DNA of 64,000 nucleotides, from the NCBI RefSeq assembly GCF_013373865.1, contig NC_050475.1, positions 20,597,495-20,661,494 of the forward strand, read 5' to 3'. The stretch is from Monomorium pharaonis. Its lineage: Eukaryota; Arthropoda; Insecta; Hymenoptera; Formicidae. The position numbers were made by a program, and so were the translations under genes. The notes below the pieces were generated by a model. It worked only from the letters and a program-made list of their open reading frames with translations. It was not told the DNA's origin and ran no database searches. How positions within the stretch are numbered: position 1 is the stretch's first letter; each line of letters begins with the position of its first letter. Positions 1 through 12,800 of the stretch are shown in pieces.

Positions 1-3000
1 CATTTATTTTCGTTTTTAAACTTAATTTTGAAGACTTGTCTTTTCAAAGAATCATTTCATTCTTGTGTAGTTAATTACGAGAAATAGAACTTTGCCTCGT
101 TCATCTGGCGATGGTGATGCGTGTTACTCGCGGATGGAGCAGCATCGTTGCTGCAAGCTTCTGTGCTGTTTGGATAGTTACGCACGTGATGCGTTCCGTT
201 ACATTACGGAAGTGCCTTATTAGCGCCTCGCACAATGCGCAATTGTTACTGCAGTTTACGCGACTCACGAAATTACAGAGGATTACGATAAATTACTAAT
301 TCTCATGATACACGTAATCCACGGTGCTCGTCTGGTTGCGCGCGTTTCGCGGAACAAATTAATCTTGTATTCTCCTCGCGTTGGCGCACTCCCGAGATTT
401 GCACAACGACCGCCGTTCCTCCGGCTCATGAAGGATTAACGCTGAGCTCGTTTGCGCCGTGACGAGTGTACGGTTTTCAGGCTGATTATCCGGTATTACG
501 TTACCGCCACCTCGCCTGTTTCGCGTTAACAACGTCGCTCGCGCGACGTAGCAAACGAGTATCGAACGTTACACGCCGCGAAAGTAACGTAAGACCCGAC
601 CCGATGCTATTTCGAGAGGCTCAGGTTCGGTAGTTGTAGAAAATTCCTCCCTGGTCAGGTCTTCTCGGCGAGTCCTTAGCCCCGGGACGTTTCACGTTGA
701 TGATCTTCGCGAATCCCCCCGAATCGAATTCACCTTTAGATTTCGACTCTTGGCGTCGCGCGTGGTGCGACGATATACGAACACCGGACCTTGACACGTA
801 TCTCCGTATATACCTGGGAGGGAATCTCCCGAACCCTACGAAACTGGGTCACCGTGCGCAAGGACAATCGGAGGAGCAGGTCACCGGGACTCGAGTCGTC
901 AGGACCTAGTTCAGGGTCAGCGTAGAACAATCGCCTCCCAACTTTTCGGGGACGATTTGAAGCTAAGGACGGAGTCTTCTCAAAATTTTTTTGAAAAAAA
1001 TCAATCAATATATTAACAAATATCAATGTCTTTCCAAGGATCTATATACAATCTTGGTTTCGATGAAAGAATGGCAATATATAACAAGTGTTCGGATTCT
1101 TTGAATCACCCCGATATTGAAGTGCAGCATTGATTAAAGTCAGCGCAAATTCATTCAGTATTTCTTTCGAACTACGACGTCATCAGCGAGAAGCTTATTT
1201 CAGCTCGTTTTCTTCCATGAAGTCGAGCAAAAAAACAAGATGTGCTTGTATTCTTGATCTGTCGATTGATTCTGCTTTCGGATTTTTCCACTCGGATTAA
1301 CTGAAAAACAAGATTATTAACTTTATTTATAAAGGGTCCCTCGATTTATGAACACTCTATAAAATGAAAGTAAAGTAATTGCAGCGCCACCCCGTTTGTT
1401 TCTCGATTAGTTAGTTTTACGAGGGGACGCATAAAAACGAGGCTTGCGACAATTTAAAAAAAATTCTATAATATTCATGTGCACGCGACACGAAAACCCG
1501 GAAAATCCGTAAAACAATCGTAATTAGGGGGTTTCTAGACCACGCATACAACGGAAACATTATCGATTAAAGAATAATGGCTACATATACAGTAAACTGT
1601 CGTGCAATTATATCATTTATAGTATTTGCTCTTAAATTCGATCAATAATAAAAAAAAAATTAATTGATAGAAGAAAATGTGAAAATTTTTAATACATATA
1701 TTTAACAGGTATTATTTAATACATTGTTACAATAATTATTATTGTTTCACGACATCAATTTCAATTCGTTATTGCATTATTTTGTATACGTGTGATTTTC
1801 TCGAGATTATCCTCGCAGACTCTGATCTGCTTGAATGTGATTTCTTAGTATTGCAGTTTTTCAAAACAACATAAAGGAAATAACATTTAATAAAAAAGGA
1901 GAAACCAAAGTGGAAACAAACAATGAGACCTCTCTTTTTACAAACTACTGTATCTAGGCCGAGAAAATTTGCCTCTTCGTTTCCGCGTAAACTGGAGCAA
2001 GGTCCACGACCATCTTTAGCTAGCGTTTTCCGACACGGCTTCATTCTCGATCGTGATGGTACTCGAAGACGAAGTCGAGGGCTTCGCGGATCGAGCAGAT
2101 GTTGTTGTCCTTCGGGGAACGTTTGGTTCGCGTGTCTAGAATTTCACTGTTGTCGTTTACTCTCTACTTCGCGACAAGCAAAGAACGTTTATTGCCGAGA
2201 ATATTTTATGTGGAAGGTAACAAAAATTATTTATTACACACAAAAAACGGTATTAAGTTTTCAATTAAAACTAATACTAATTCTATTTAATAATCATTGT
2301 TTCATGTAAAGAAGAAATTATTATATGTTATAAAACGATGATTAATTTTACATACCTGTAATTAATCTTTTTTAAAAAATTGTATAATCTGAAATTACAG
2401 CAAAAAATCTTATATTTGTATTTCAATACGATAATAGTTATTTGAAAACATTTGTCATCATGATACAAATGATTATTTTCATAATAATAGTATTAAAATG
2501 TTTTAATTCTTGGTTAGAAGATATTGTTATTTTTTATGTAATATTTTTTCAACTCATGAAAATTATTATTGAATAATAAGAATTTTTCTTAATGAAACTA
2601 TATAAAATTCTTCATCTATATAAGTTATATCTAATTGGTCCTATTTCAATATTAACATTATGAAAATAAAAATATTCTCAAAACAAGAACGTTCTTTTTT
2701 GTGCAGAGATTTGAAATTTATACATGAGCTAGCTCATTAAAAAATGGTTAATTCTAGCATTTTATCATGTAAAAAATATAATAAGATAAAAAGATATAAA
2801 GAATATAAGACAAAAAGACGTACAATGTGCTCGTTGTCCATTTTCAAAAGTCATACAAACACAATTCAAACGTTATATACAATTATGGAACATTACGTAA
2901 CGACAAGCATTGCATTGTCAAAGTTTATAACGTAATTAATGCAACGGTCCGCGCGATAGAACGATATAAATTTTTATCACGCAACAGATTGCCATTAAAC

Positions 3001-3712
3001 ACGAGTTTACGCAATACACGACACTTATAGAACAATTCTGCAACAGTTTTCGCATCCACGTGCAGCTTTCACGTTTATGTAATAGTCATCCGCGAGAACT
3101 CGCTCTAGCAGGTTTGAGCGTTCTCTTTCGAAATATTTACCATGTACGTTCTTGAAGCTTTTCTTGACATTTCGCGGAAATTGTAAAATCAAAAGAGAAT
3201 AATTAAATAATTATACGGGATGCTGAATTTAGAAATATTTTCTCCGACAAAAATTAACAATAAAAATAACTATAGCATAAAAATAATACTTTAGTCACAC
3301 TTGAAAGAATGCTCGCTCGATTAGCTCTCCGCTCCTTCGACATTATAAATTCTGTAAAAATATCTTAAAAGAAAGATCGTAGGTGCAATTATTCTCTATA
3401 TCGGTGCGAAGTGTCAAGCTTACACTGTCACTGTTCTGTTTTGCATACCCAACAACGTCGAGGCAACGCTGTCATCATCAACGGTGTAGCCGACAATTAT
3501 TGAACATGCTAATTAGACGAGTTTTCACCTAATATGCGTGGGCGAGAGGATAGCACAAATAGCGACGCGATCCTCGAAGCGTAACTCTCGAGGATATTTT
3601 TGCGAGCGTAGCTCTGCCGTAGTGTAATTACCTCTATAGTTTTAAATCCTATATCTGGGAAAGAAACTGTCTCAGAAGAATTAAATTCCGCAAATTGCGT
3701 TTCTCTCAACAG
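1..3712 (+). other. Junctophilin intron (upstream part), no exon seen
   Basis: The first exon in the window begins in mid-codon and the N-terminal exon (start Met and first two MORN repeats) is absent, so this stretch should be intron. I looked for MORN-type coding (Y-x-G-x-W-x-x-G) on the + strand and found none. Positions 1-960 are moderately GC-rich and 1020-3600 are AT-rich. The acceptor is the tract at about 3699-3712 ending in CAACAG. Confidence 0.7.
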
Positions 3713-3924
3713 CGGGTCAGCTTACGAGGGACAATGGCAGAACGGCAAGAGGCATGGTCTGGGCATGGAGACCCGTGGCCGCTGGCTGTATCGGGGAGAA
3801 TGGACCCAGGGGTTCAAGGGTCGCTACGGGGTTCGGCAGTCCACCACCTCCACGGCGAGATACGAGGGCACGTGGTCCAGCGGCCTGCAGGACGGTTACG
3901 GCTCCGAGACTTACGCCGACAGCG
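3713..3924 (+). CDS. JP: Junctophilin exon: MORN repeats 3-5
   Basis: The exon reads (S)GSAYEGQWQNGKRHGLG, METRGRWLYRGEWTQGFKG, then RYGVRQS and an ARYEGTWSSGLQDGYG repeat, ending in YADSG. This aligns residue for residue with the vertebrate junctophilin MORN block (GKRHGLG, YRGEW, FKGRYGVRQS, ARYEGTWSNGLQDGYG). It starts at phase 2 after CAACAG and ends at phase 1 before GTGAGC at 3925. The split Gly codon is completed by the exon at 22656. Confidence 0.97.
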
Positions 3925-6781
3925 GTGAGCCCACGAGTTTATTTGACATGTTTATTGTTCATGATCGGCGTGACTCTTTCCCCCTATTAATTATTGAATG
4001 CAGAAAGGTCACTGAAACAGACGGACAAACAACAAATTTATTTTTATCTTGACGTTCAAAGCCTATATTTTTTATATATACAAATAATAATTTTATATAT
4101 AAAGAATAATTTTAGAAAATGTTATTTAATTGGAAAGGAAACGAAATTATATAAATATTCGATATTTTTTTAAGAGCAGAATACAATTCGGACAACAAGG
4201 CTGGAATAATTTTCAGGAATATACAAATTAATGAAATAAATTTCGCGTACCGTTACGGTTTACTCGCGTATCGATTCGTAACAACAGTTAATATCATGTG
4301 TGTGAATACAAATATACTTTCATTCGGTCGTGCGGCCGCGCAAAGTTCGACTTTATTGATTTCGCATTAAATGTGATTGCCCGTTAATAAATGGGCAATT
4401 TTATTCGCAAATAAAATACTTTCTGTTGGATGTTAAAAACGCGTCGCGGAAATTCTCCTAGCGGGAGAGCCGGCCTATGAAGCGAGACATCGTCAGTAAA
4501 TAAATCACAGGGTTCTTTTAATAAAGCCTCGCGGGGCTGACTTGGGACGGCGATAAATAAACAAAACAAGAAACGGTGGCAGGACGCGTCGTCGTCGATT
4601 TCGCATTATCTCGCCGAGATATTTAGTTGCGCCAAGATTGATGGCCGACGTGACGCAATTGTGAGATGCGTCTACAAAAATTGGTGCAGTATTTAGGGAG
4701 CGGTCCTCTTCTTCGCCTCTCGAGTTCCTCAGCTTACAAAGATATCATTGTCAAGCGGAGAATAGTGGAATTACTTTTACTTAAGCCTCACGAGGGCTAT
4801 CGGATGTATATACGTTTCATCTTTTTTTTAAATGTTTATTTAACATTTAACTCCTACTGTATACGTATCGATATAATTTATAATTAAAAACCTAAACTGA
4901 TATTTTTTAGTCATATAATTTATAATATTATAATTTATACTAAAAAAAAAATATTTTCTAGTGATATTTTAATCAATGAAGCAATGTCCTTTTTAGTTAC
5001 AAATAAATTAAGACAAAAACAATCTTTTTTTTTCGAATTTTAATTGATTTGCACATGACGAATGAAATTAAAAGACTGTAAATTTACACAAATATTAAGC
5101 ACACATTGACTTATAATAAATAACTTTAGTGGGAACTTTTTACGTGGTCGTTGATAAAAAAAAGTTGAATATGCAAAAATATTGAAACTTTTTTAAAGCA
5201 ATTTATTTGTGTATAAAATAAAATATTTTATAGAAAGTACTTTTTATAACAATTAAAAATTTTTTTAATGTAAAATTAAACCTGACAGAAATTGATCACA
5301 TATCTTTTAATCTTTCTACTGTAGTTATACAAAATATCACATTTTTATGACATATGTAATGTTTTACTAAAATACTGTTACTAATTTATGTTAAAACACA
5401 TAAATACAATCCATTAATAACATTTCATACGTTAGAAAAAAATATGGCTTTGTAAGGGTGAAAATGCTGTGTTACATAAAAGGAACGCTTTTTGAGGGTC
5501 ACGTGTAAGAAATCATTCTTACAAGGAATCAATCTTGGCAAGGTCGATTTTTATTGTCGCAAATGAAGCTTACGGGGAAACATAATCGCAACAGATAATG
5601 CCGGCCGATCGATAACCCTTGCGAAGGGAAAGTTTTACCGAGGAGCGCCAGGATTGATGATACTGCTGCCCGACGATTGCGACGTTCCTGAAAATCGATG
5701 CGACCTTCGACAGATTCTTACCTTAGTCTTTACGACCTCTTTACTCGCTTCCCTTTTTTTTTCCTTTTCGATAGCTAGGACATCTTCCTCTCGCACGATG
5801 CAATTCCTCACCCCTTGGATCTCGGGCAGCCATATATCTCAAACGTCGTTAACTGATTCCGGTCGTAATTTCTCCGCTGTTAAATTCTGATTCGCCAAAT
5901 TTATTTAACTTGCTGTGAAACATCGCGTCAGGATAAATTTCCTGTATATCGCTCCAATTACAAAATAAACGGCGCGCCATTGAAGAAAATCGTGCAGCGA
6001 CCGGCGGTGAAGTAGGACTATTGTCCCGCCGATCGATTATCGTCGGTGAAACATTATAAAGTATTCATACGCTATCTACCATGAGAGATCAGCGGCACTG
6101 CACACTCGCGTAACGTAAAATATTGCCGGCGTATTAATTAAAGCGCGATATTGCGTTTCCCAGCGACCTGCCCAGGGACCGCGCGGATAGCGGCAGATGC
6201 CATGAAAAGATCGTCGCCGCGGTAAACCAAATAGAAAATCTCTCCACGTAGCTACCTTCTTTTTTTTTTCCGCGCGGCGAAGTTTCGCCATTATTCATCT
6301 CACGGCAACGGGATACTTTTCGAAACTGTACGTAAACTCCGAGACGATCTTCGCAATTCCACTTCCAGTAGAAAGACGATCGGAACGTAAGCGAATTAAG
6401 AACTTTCACTTCGACGAAATGCCGATTAACTTAGGGTCACTTTGGTCAACTCCGATTAACTTCATCGTTGATTAAAGAGCAGGGACTAAAATTGTATTTC
6501 CGATGACATAATTGTTTTAACCTAATTTTTCGTCTCAGAAATACAATTGGTTACGATGAGGTATTTTGTCATGTTGGCAACCCTTTAATCAACGATCAAG
6601 ATAATCGGAGTTGGTCAACGTAGCCCTTAATCGTTGATTAAACGGTTGCCAGGATAACGGTTGTCAAGTTTAGTCAAAGTGCAGGGACTCGCGTGTTTTG
6701 CGGCGCGTGATATTTTTTTCCCTTTGCGAGTTTTATTCCCGGTATTTTCACACGATCCTCTTGCAGCGCGCGCGCGTGAGA

Positions 6782-6818
<37 letters not shown>

Positions 6819-9759
6819 GCCACCGGAATTCAAAAACTGGAAATGCTCTGACACGGCCACGTCATATCGAACACGCGTGCGTACATTATGCTCGCCTCCC
6901 GAAAATAGCACGTCCCGATCGCTCGACGCGAATCAGTCGACTCGATATTTATCAAACGCCGTGGGTTACCCGGCGATCGGATTTAATGCTTTACCGTTGG
7001 AATGTATCTTTAATGAATCACCATTAGTCTCTCTTTCGCTCTCTCTCTTTCTCTCTTTCCTTCCGCTAGATCGTGCCGGTCGATTTAATCTCCCTCTTCC
7101 TTTTTCCGCCACGTAAAAATATGTCTCGAGATACATTTGTTTTCCGGAGGATAATATATATATCCCTTATTATCCGTTACAATTTTCTGAAGATGAACCG
7201 GCCGGGCACCTGAAAATGCGGGCGGCCTGATCGCTCTGCGTCTATATAAAGCGCCGAGAAACATCGGACAGAATGAAATACGATAAAACTTATCCGCCAC
7301 TACCGGCCGCGCCTCGCTCCCTCTCATTTTCTCCCTCGAATGTTTTCGCTACTCGTCCTTTGCCCGCGGAGAGATAAGTGAAGTGCTGCCCGGCGCTATT
7401 TCGACCGCGGAATCGAAACCCGGCACGGCGGTGGAGTCTCCTATCCTGAATGGGCCGGATGCCGAGACGTTTATCGTGAACGAATGCGGTTTATGTGTTT
7501 ATCTGGTGGTACGCCGTACCGGAATGTACCACCAGGCTTGGCCGACAAACATGCCGAAAAAGAATGAGAGCCAATTTGCGAGTAGATTGAACAATTTTCA
7601 ATCACTCGAGGAATCTTTCCTAGGAAAAAGTGAACATCCCGTTGGATTCACGTTAATTTACCCCATTCTGTGAAGTAAATTCAAATGATTTGGATCACTT
7701 CGGATTAATCTTTTGGTTAGAATACCAGCCAAATTAACGCAATTTACCCTACGGGGGGATCAATCATTCTTTTATCCGAATTCTCTAAATTGAAACGACT
7801 AATTTATTGTCAAGCACGTTAATCCTATTAGGTTTATTTCATCCGTTATTATATCTGTTCCATTGAGGGGATTTTGAAATATTTTGCCATGCTGGCCTAT
7901 TTGGAGTTCTCATTTATCTTCGAGAGGGCAAAATCACTCCGTTCAATGTTTTCTAAACACGAACACGTGGCCTGTGATGTGACACAGAAACATATTGTAA
8001 ATTACTTGAATTAAGTAAATATTAATTGTTTCAAGTGTTTCATAAGTTCATATATATTTGCAAGTTTATATATCTTAAATTGATCATAAGCATCAAATTT
8101 ATTTGAGATATATTCTGAATCTTAGTAATTTAGTATTTCAATCAAAAATATTAAATTAACAAAAATTGCATTTGCTTATTATTCTGATTTTTTAAAATAA
8201 GATTTTATAATATTCTTCGGAAAAGTATGAATTTTTTAAAAATATTTAAATGTAATAATAAGTTTTTCTAAAATTTATGATGTAAATATATTTTAAAATT
8301 ATTACTTTATTAATTTAAAATTATCTTTGTTATATTTAAAGATATATTACTTAAAAGAAAGAAAATAAATTGAATAATCACTTTTTTTAGAAACAAAATT
8401 GACATTTTTCTATAGCGTGGAGTATTAATCCATACGATGATATCGTATGGATTAATATTGAGTTAATTATTTAAAGTGCTTCGTTATTTCTTTGATGAGT
8501 GCAAATTCTCGTATCGTAGATGACGTAGATAATAAAGGAATATTACCAATACAGACATATCATTTTTCATTTTTAGATAATATTTCTTAAACAAAAAAAA
8601 AATAAATAAATACATACTAGAAAGTGTTTTCAGAGATAGTATTTTGTAACATAGTTTTGAATTTTATAATAATTTAGTTTTTCGTAAGATAAGCAGAAGT
8701 GAAATCAGATAAAATAAGCTCCAAAATCAACATGGTAAGCAGTAACGCTACATTTTCTTTTTTTTCCTTTTCACATGAGTCATCTGTACAAAATACTTAC
8801 AAGTTCATGTATATAGACTATGAGATAGTAAAAATCTATAGGAAAGTACCGAAAGAGAGATTTACGTTGCAGACCGATCATGTTTAAAATCCGCGCCCAT
8901 TATGTCAGAAGAATCAGAAAAATAAAAATAAAAATAAAACTATTTTTATGGCGTTACAAATCTGTAAAATAATCTAATATTATCAGTAATATTATTCACT
9001 ATTGTTTAAACTACATAATTTGCAAAAGTAAATTTGAAGAATGTTATTTTTGCATTTGTAGCTGCACTGAAAGAAAAAAATGCTAGATTCAAATAAATAT
9101 TTCTTTGGATAGTGCTAATAACATATTTTATAAAAAATCAATAGTATTTATTTCAAACAAGTAATATTTTCTAAATTATAGAAAACTATTACTTGTTTTA
9201 CGTTAAATATGTTATTAGCACAATTCAAAGAAATATTTATTTGAATCTAGTATTTTTTCCTCTCAGTGTGGTTTTATGTAGAACAAGCTACAAAAACATA
9301 AATGAAGTTTTTACTTCTTTAATTATACAAACATGTTTGAGCATTAGTATTAAGAAAGAGCAACGTTAATTTTCCGAGAAATAAGAGGATATCGTTAAGA
9401 AACCAATGTCTATACTAAGAACCTTCTTCTATACATAGACCCGAATTAAATGTCTTCCGGGAAGATTTTCAAAGATTTCGGTCGCCCCGGGTGTCGCTAT
9501 GCGACGTCGCGACGCGAGATGAGAAGGGAAAGGAGGCGAAGACGACGAGAAGAGCAAGGTGCAGCACGTGTATGTATGTACATCGCGTGGAAAAGGGCGA
9601 GTCCACGTAAACATGACGAGGATTCCTACCTACCTACCTACCTACCAACCTACCCCGCTTTGCGGGCGCGCCCAACTTTTCCGCGAAGGCACCGCGCGCC
9701 GCGCCGCTCCGGTTGGTTCACCTCCTGGTTTGAACCTCTCCACCGCAGGTCAAGGTCAC

Positions 9760-9843
<84 letters not shown>

Positions 9844-12800
9844 TCTTTCTCTCCACCCGCCACTCACTTCTACCGGCGTCGCCGTGTGCAGAGCAGTAAC
9901 GGCTCTTCTACGTTGAAATAAAATCTACACCCCCCCTCCTCGCGGTCCCCTTCTCCTACCGCTCTCGCGGCCGTCACGTCGCGTCGTCGCGGCGCTCTGG
10001 TTTCCTTCCTCCCTCAAAATTCCATTATCTGGAACGGACGCCTCCTTCAGCTACATCCTACACACTCGTTTCGCCAACCCTGCCGCCCGACCTCCGCACA
10101 AACCACGCATCTCCGATGCATTTTCCGTCACGAATTTCCGCCTGTCATTTCACATCGCCAGTCAATATTTACAACCTGTCCGCGGAGTAATTCGTTCATT
10201 TTCATTTTCATGATCGCATTTACGTAACGTGCGTAATGATGCTAAATATTAATCCAAACACACGTTAATCATCTAATTTCCATTTAATTTATAACCGACA
10301 GGGATAGAAGGGTGAGAAGAGTGGGCGCGAAAGAGTTTTCTGAATATTTAAGTTGGCGGCTTTGCTATCGTTAGCAGGGAGATTTTTCGAGTAAATTTGA
10401 ATATCGTTCGGACGATAGTTGGAATTGGTTCTCGGTTTTACACCTTCCGAGAAATTCTTGCGGCCAAATTAAGGTTAATCGTCGATGCGCGTAGATGCGC
10501 GTAAATTACACGCTCTCTATCGTGTACTCCCACGTATGTATATACTTTCGGCAAGTGCTCGCCTCTTTTAACGTGCAACAAAATGCGACACGTGAAATTG
10601 GGCTACAAATGGCATCGACGTCGCATCGTATGCAAACATGCAAACCGTATTTCGCTGTGTGTCTTTAAATGGAAACCGTGCGTCGACGTTACGTTGCTCG
10701 AAATATATCACTTTTTTTATTTATATTTCAACATTTCACGAGCTTGAATTGCCCCGGTTTGGCAGTTTTCGTAAAATTCACGCAATATGTCGCGCGTGAT
10801 TCCCCGTGTGACTGCAGAGGACTCCGTATCTCCATTTTCCGTTCAAATTGACGAATATACAAACTGACACGACGTTCGTGCTTATCATTTAATTGCATCG
10901 CTTTACGGCGTGCCGAGTAAATTGCATAATCATTACGCAACGATAATATCTTTCGTCTCGTAATTACATCTCGAACGAGCGATTGTCGTTATGGCCGTAA
11001 TTCCAGTCCGCGGTAATTAATTTAGAATTAATACAATTATGTATGTGGCCACTCCTCACTGTGCAAACGGTGGAAACTGCCATCCGGTTATATATTTTAC
11101 CTAAATAAAGAAACACCTCTCCTCGATCACGTGGACAATGGCCATGATCGTGCACTCCCTCCTCCCCAAAAAGTTGTTTCCTGCTGAAATGAATTATTTC
11201 CTCCGAGTGCAAAGAGCGAGCCGGCCTTTAACCGCGCGAATTAACATAACCCCTCTTAATGATGCCTTTGAAAAAAATGTGCGACGTAACTTGTGTGCAC
11301 GCGCAGCGAAACTGCCTCTAAATTGATGAACGCCGTGCCAACGGTTGATCTCGACCACCGCCACGAAGGGGAGTAAACGTCGAGATTTATCGGCGCCGAG
11401 GCACAAAGATTAACGCGCGCGCAATTATTGTCCTTTAATTAAAGGCTCCGGGGGCTAGGGGGTATTTCTGGAAGCAGAAGTATACGGGCGGAAGTATCGC
11501 ATTTCAGTATACGACGCTACATAAAGTATAACACAGAAGCTTGCACCAGCATTGCTTATTGCGAAGATCTTTTTGCAATATTATTTCAGCAAAGTCGCAA
11601 GAATGCGTTTCAAAATATTGTAAAAAAAAAAATAATGCCCTTTACGCGCTTTATTCGCGAGTATCAGTACGCACTGTCGCGACGGAATTCTATTTCTTGT
11701 TACTAAAAAACCACACAAGATAGAATAGGAATCATAACATTTAGATTTTTCGCCTACATTTAGACGAAATAATTCCTTCAAGAGGTGAGTCAAAGTAAAT
11801 GAGATACATTAAAAAATTTTTGGTTTTTCCGTGTAAAATTTAATTCAGAGAGATGTATGATATTCCTGAAAGTTATATGTGTCACAATATAATATAATAA
11901 CACCTTACTTTATCAGAAACACATTGTACTGTAATAGTTCTACACTGTACTGCAATATTTCTACACTGAGAAAAAAATTTTGTTAATTTGACTAAATTTT
12001 TCAACTCAATTAAATTTCTCTCATAAGTTCAAGTATTTATTCATTTAACTTAAATACATAAAATATTTGAATTATAAATCAAATCTTAATATATTTGACT
12101 GAAGTTCATAAATATTTGAATTAAATAAACTTAATCAAGTTGAAAAATTTCGTTAAATCAACAGCTTATTTTTCTCAGTGTAAAGGCGGACGTTTTACCA
12201 TTGCAAAATATTGCAATAATATTTGCAACGTTGCCGTCTTGCAATAAAATATATCTGCGAACTTTCTGTGCTCTATGGGTACGCGAGGATGAGCAGGGGA
12301 AGGTCGTAGGTATTCGACTTTATTTTCTTCACCGAGCCGCCCTGCATCATTGATCTTTTTTCTCGGAAGCCCGTACCACGTAAGAGGATCGTGCGCGCGG
12401 AAGACACGCACGATGCTCAGGAATAAGGTCTTCGAGCCCGGATGTCTTCTCGCAGGTTACACATTTCGCGGTCCCGCGTTTCGTTTCCGTCGCGATACGT
12501 CATCCGCGCGTCAGATTTCTTCGAAAACTTCGGATATGCCCTATGGATATGAATGGCCGAAAGTAACAAGTGATTCATCGCGCGATGGGCGAGTGGAATG
12601 ATCTTACGTGTTTTCGCGGCTCGAACGTACAGCCGAGGGCGGCTCGTTGCTAAAAAAATAATTTATAGACGCATTTTTCCCCTATTCTCTCTCTCTCTCT
12701 CTCTCTTTTCTCGCGGTTCACCTTAATGCGCCTCCCACATATGTACGTACGCGCATACGTACGCTCGTTTTAAACTTCTCGATCGAGTTAAGGCACTTTC

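Noticed and set aside
697..909. A 70-codon frame considered as the missing first junctophilin exon.
   Set aside because: It lacks any Y-x-G-x-W-x-x-G MORN pattern or the conserved GGRFDFDDGG-like start.
9450..9921. Open frames of 120-149 codons with Ser-Leu repeats.
   Set aside because: They are produced by the (CT)n microsatellite at 9765-9839.
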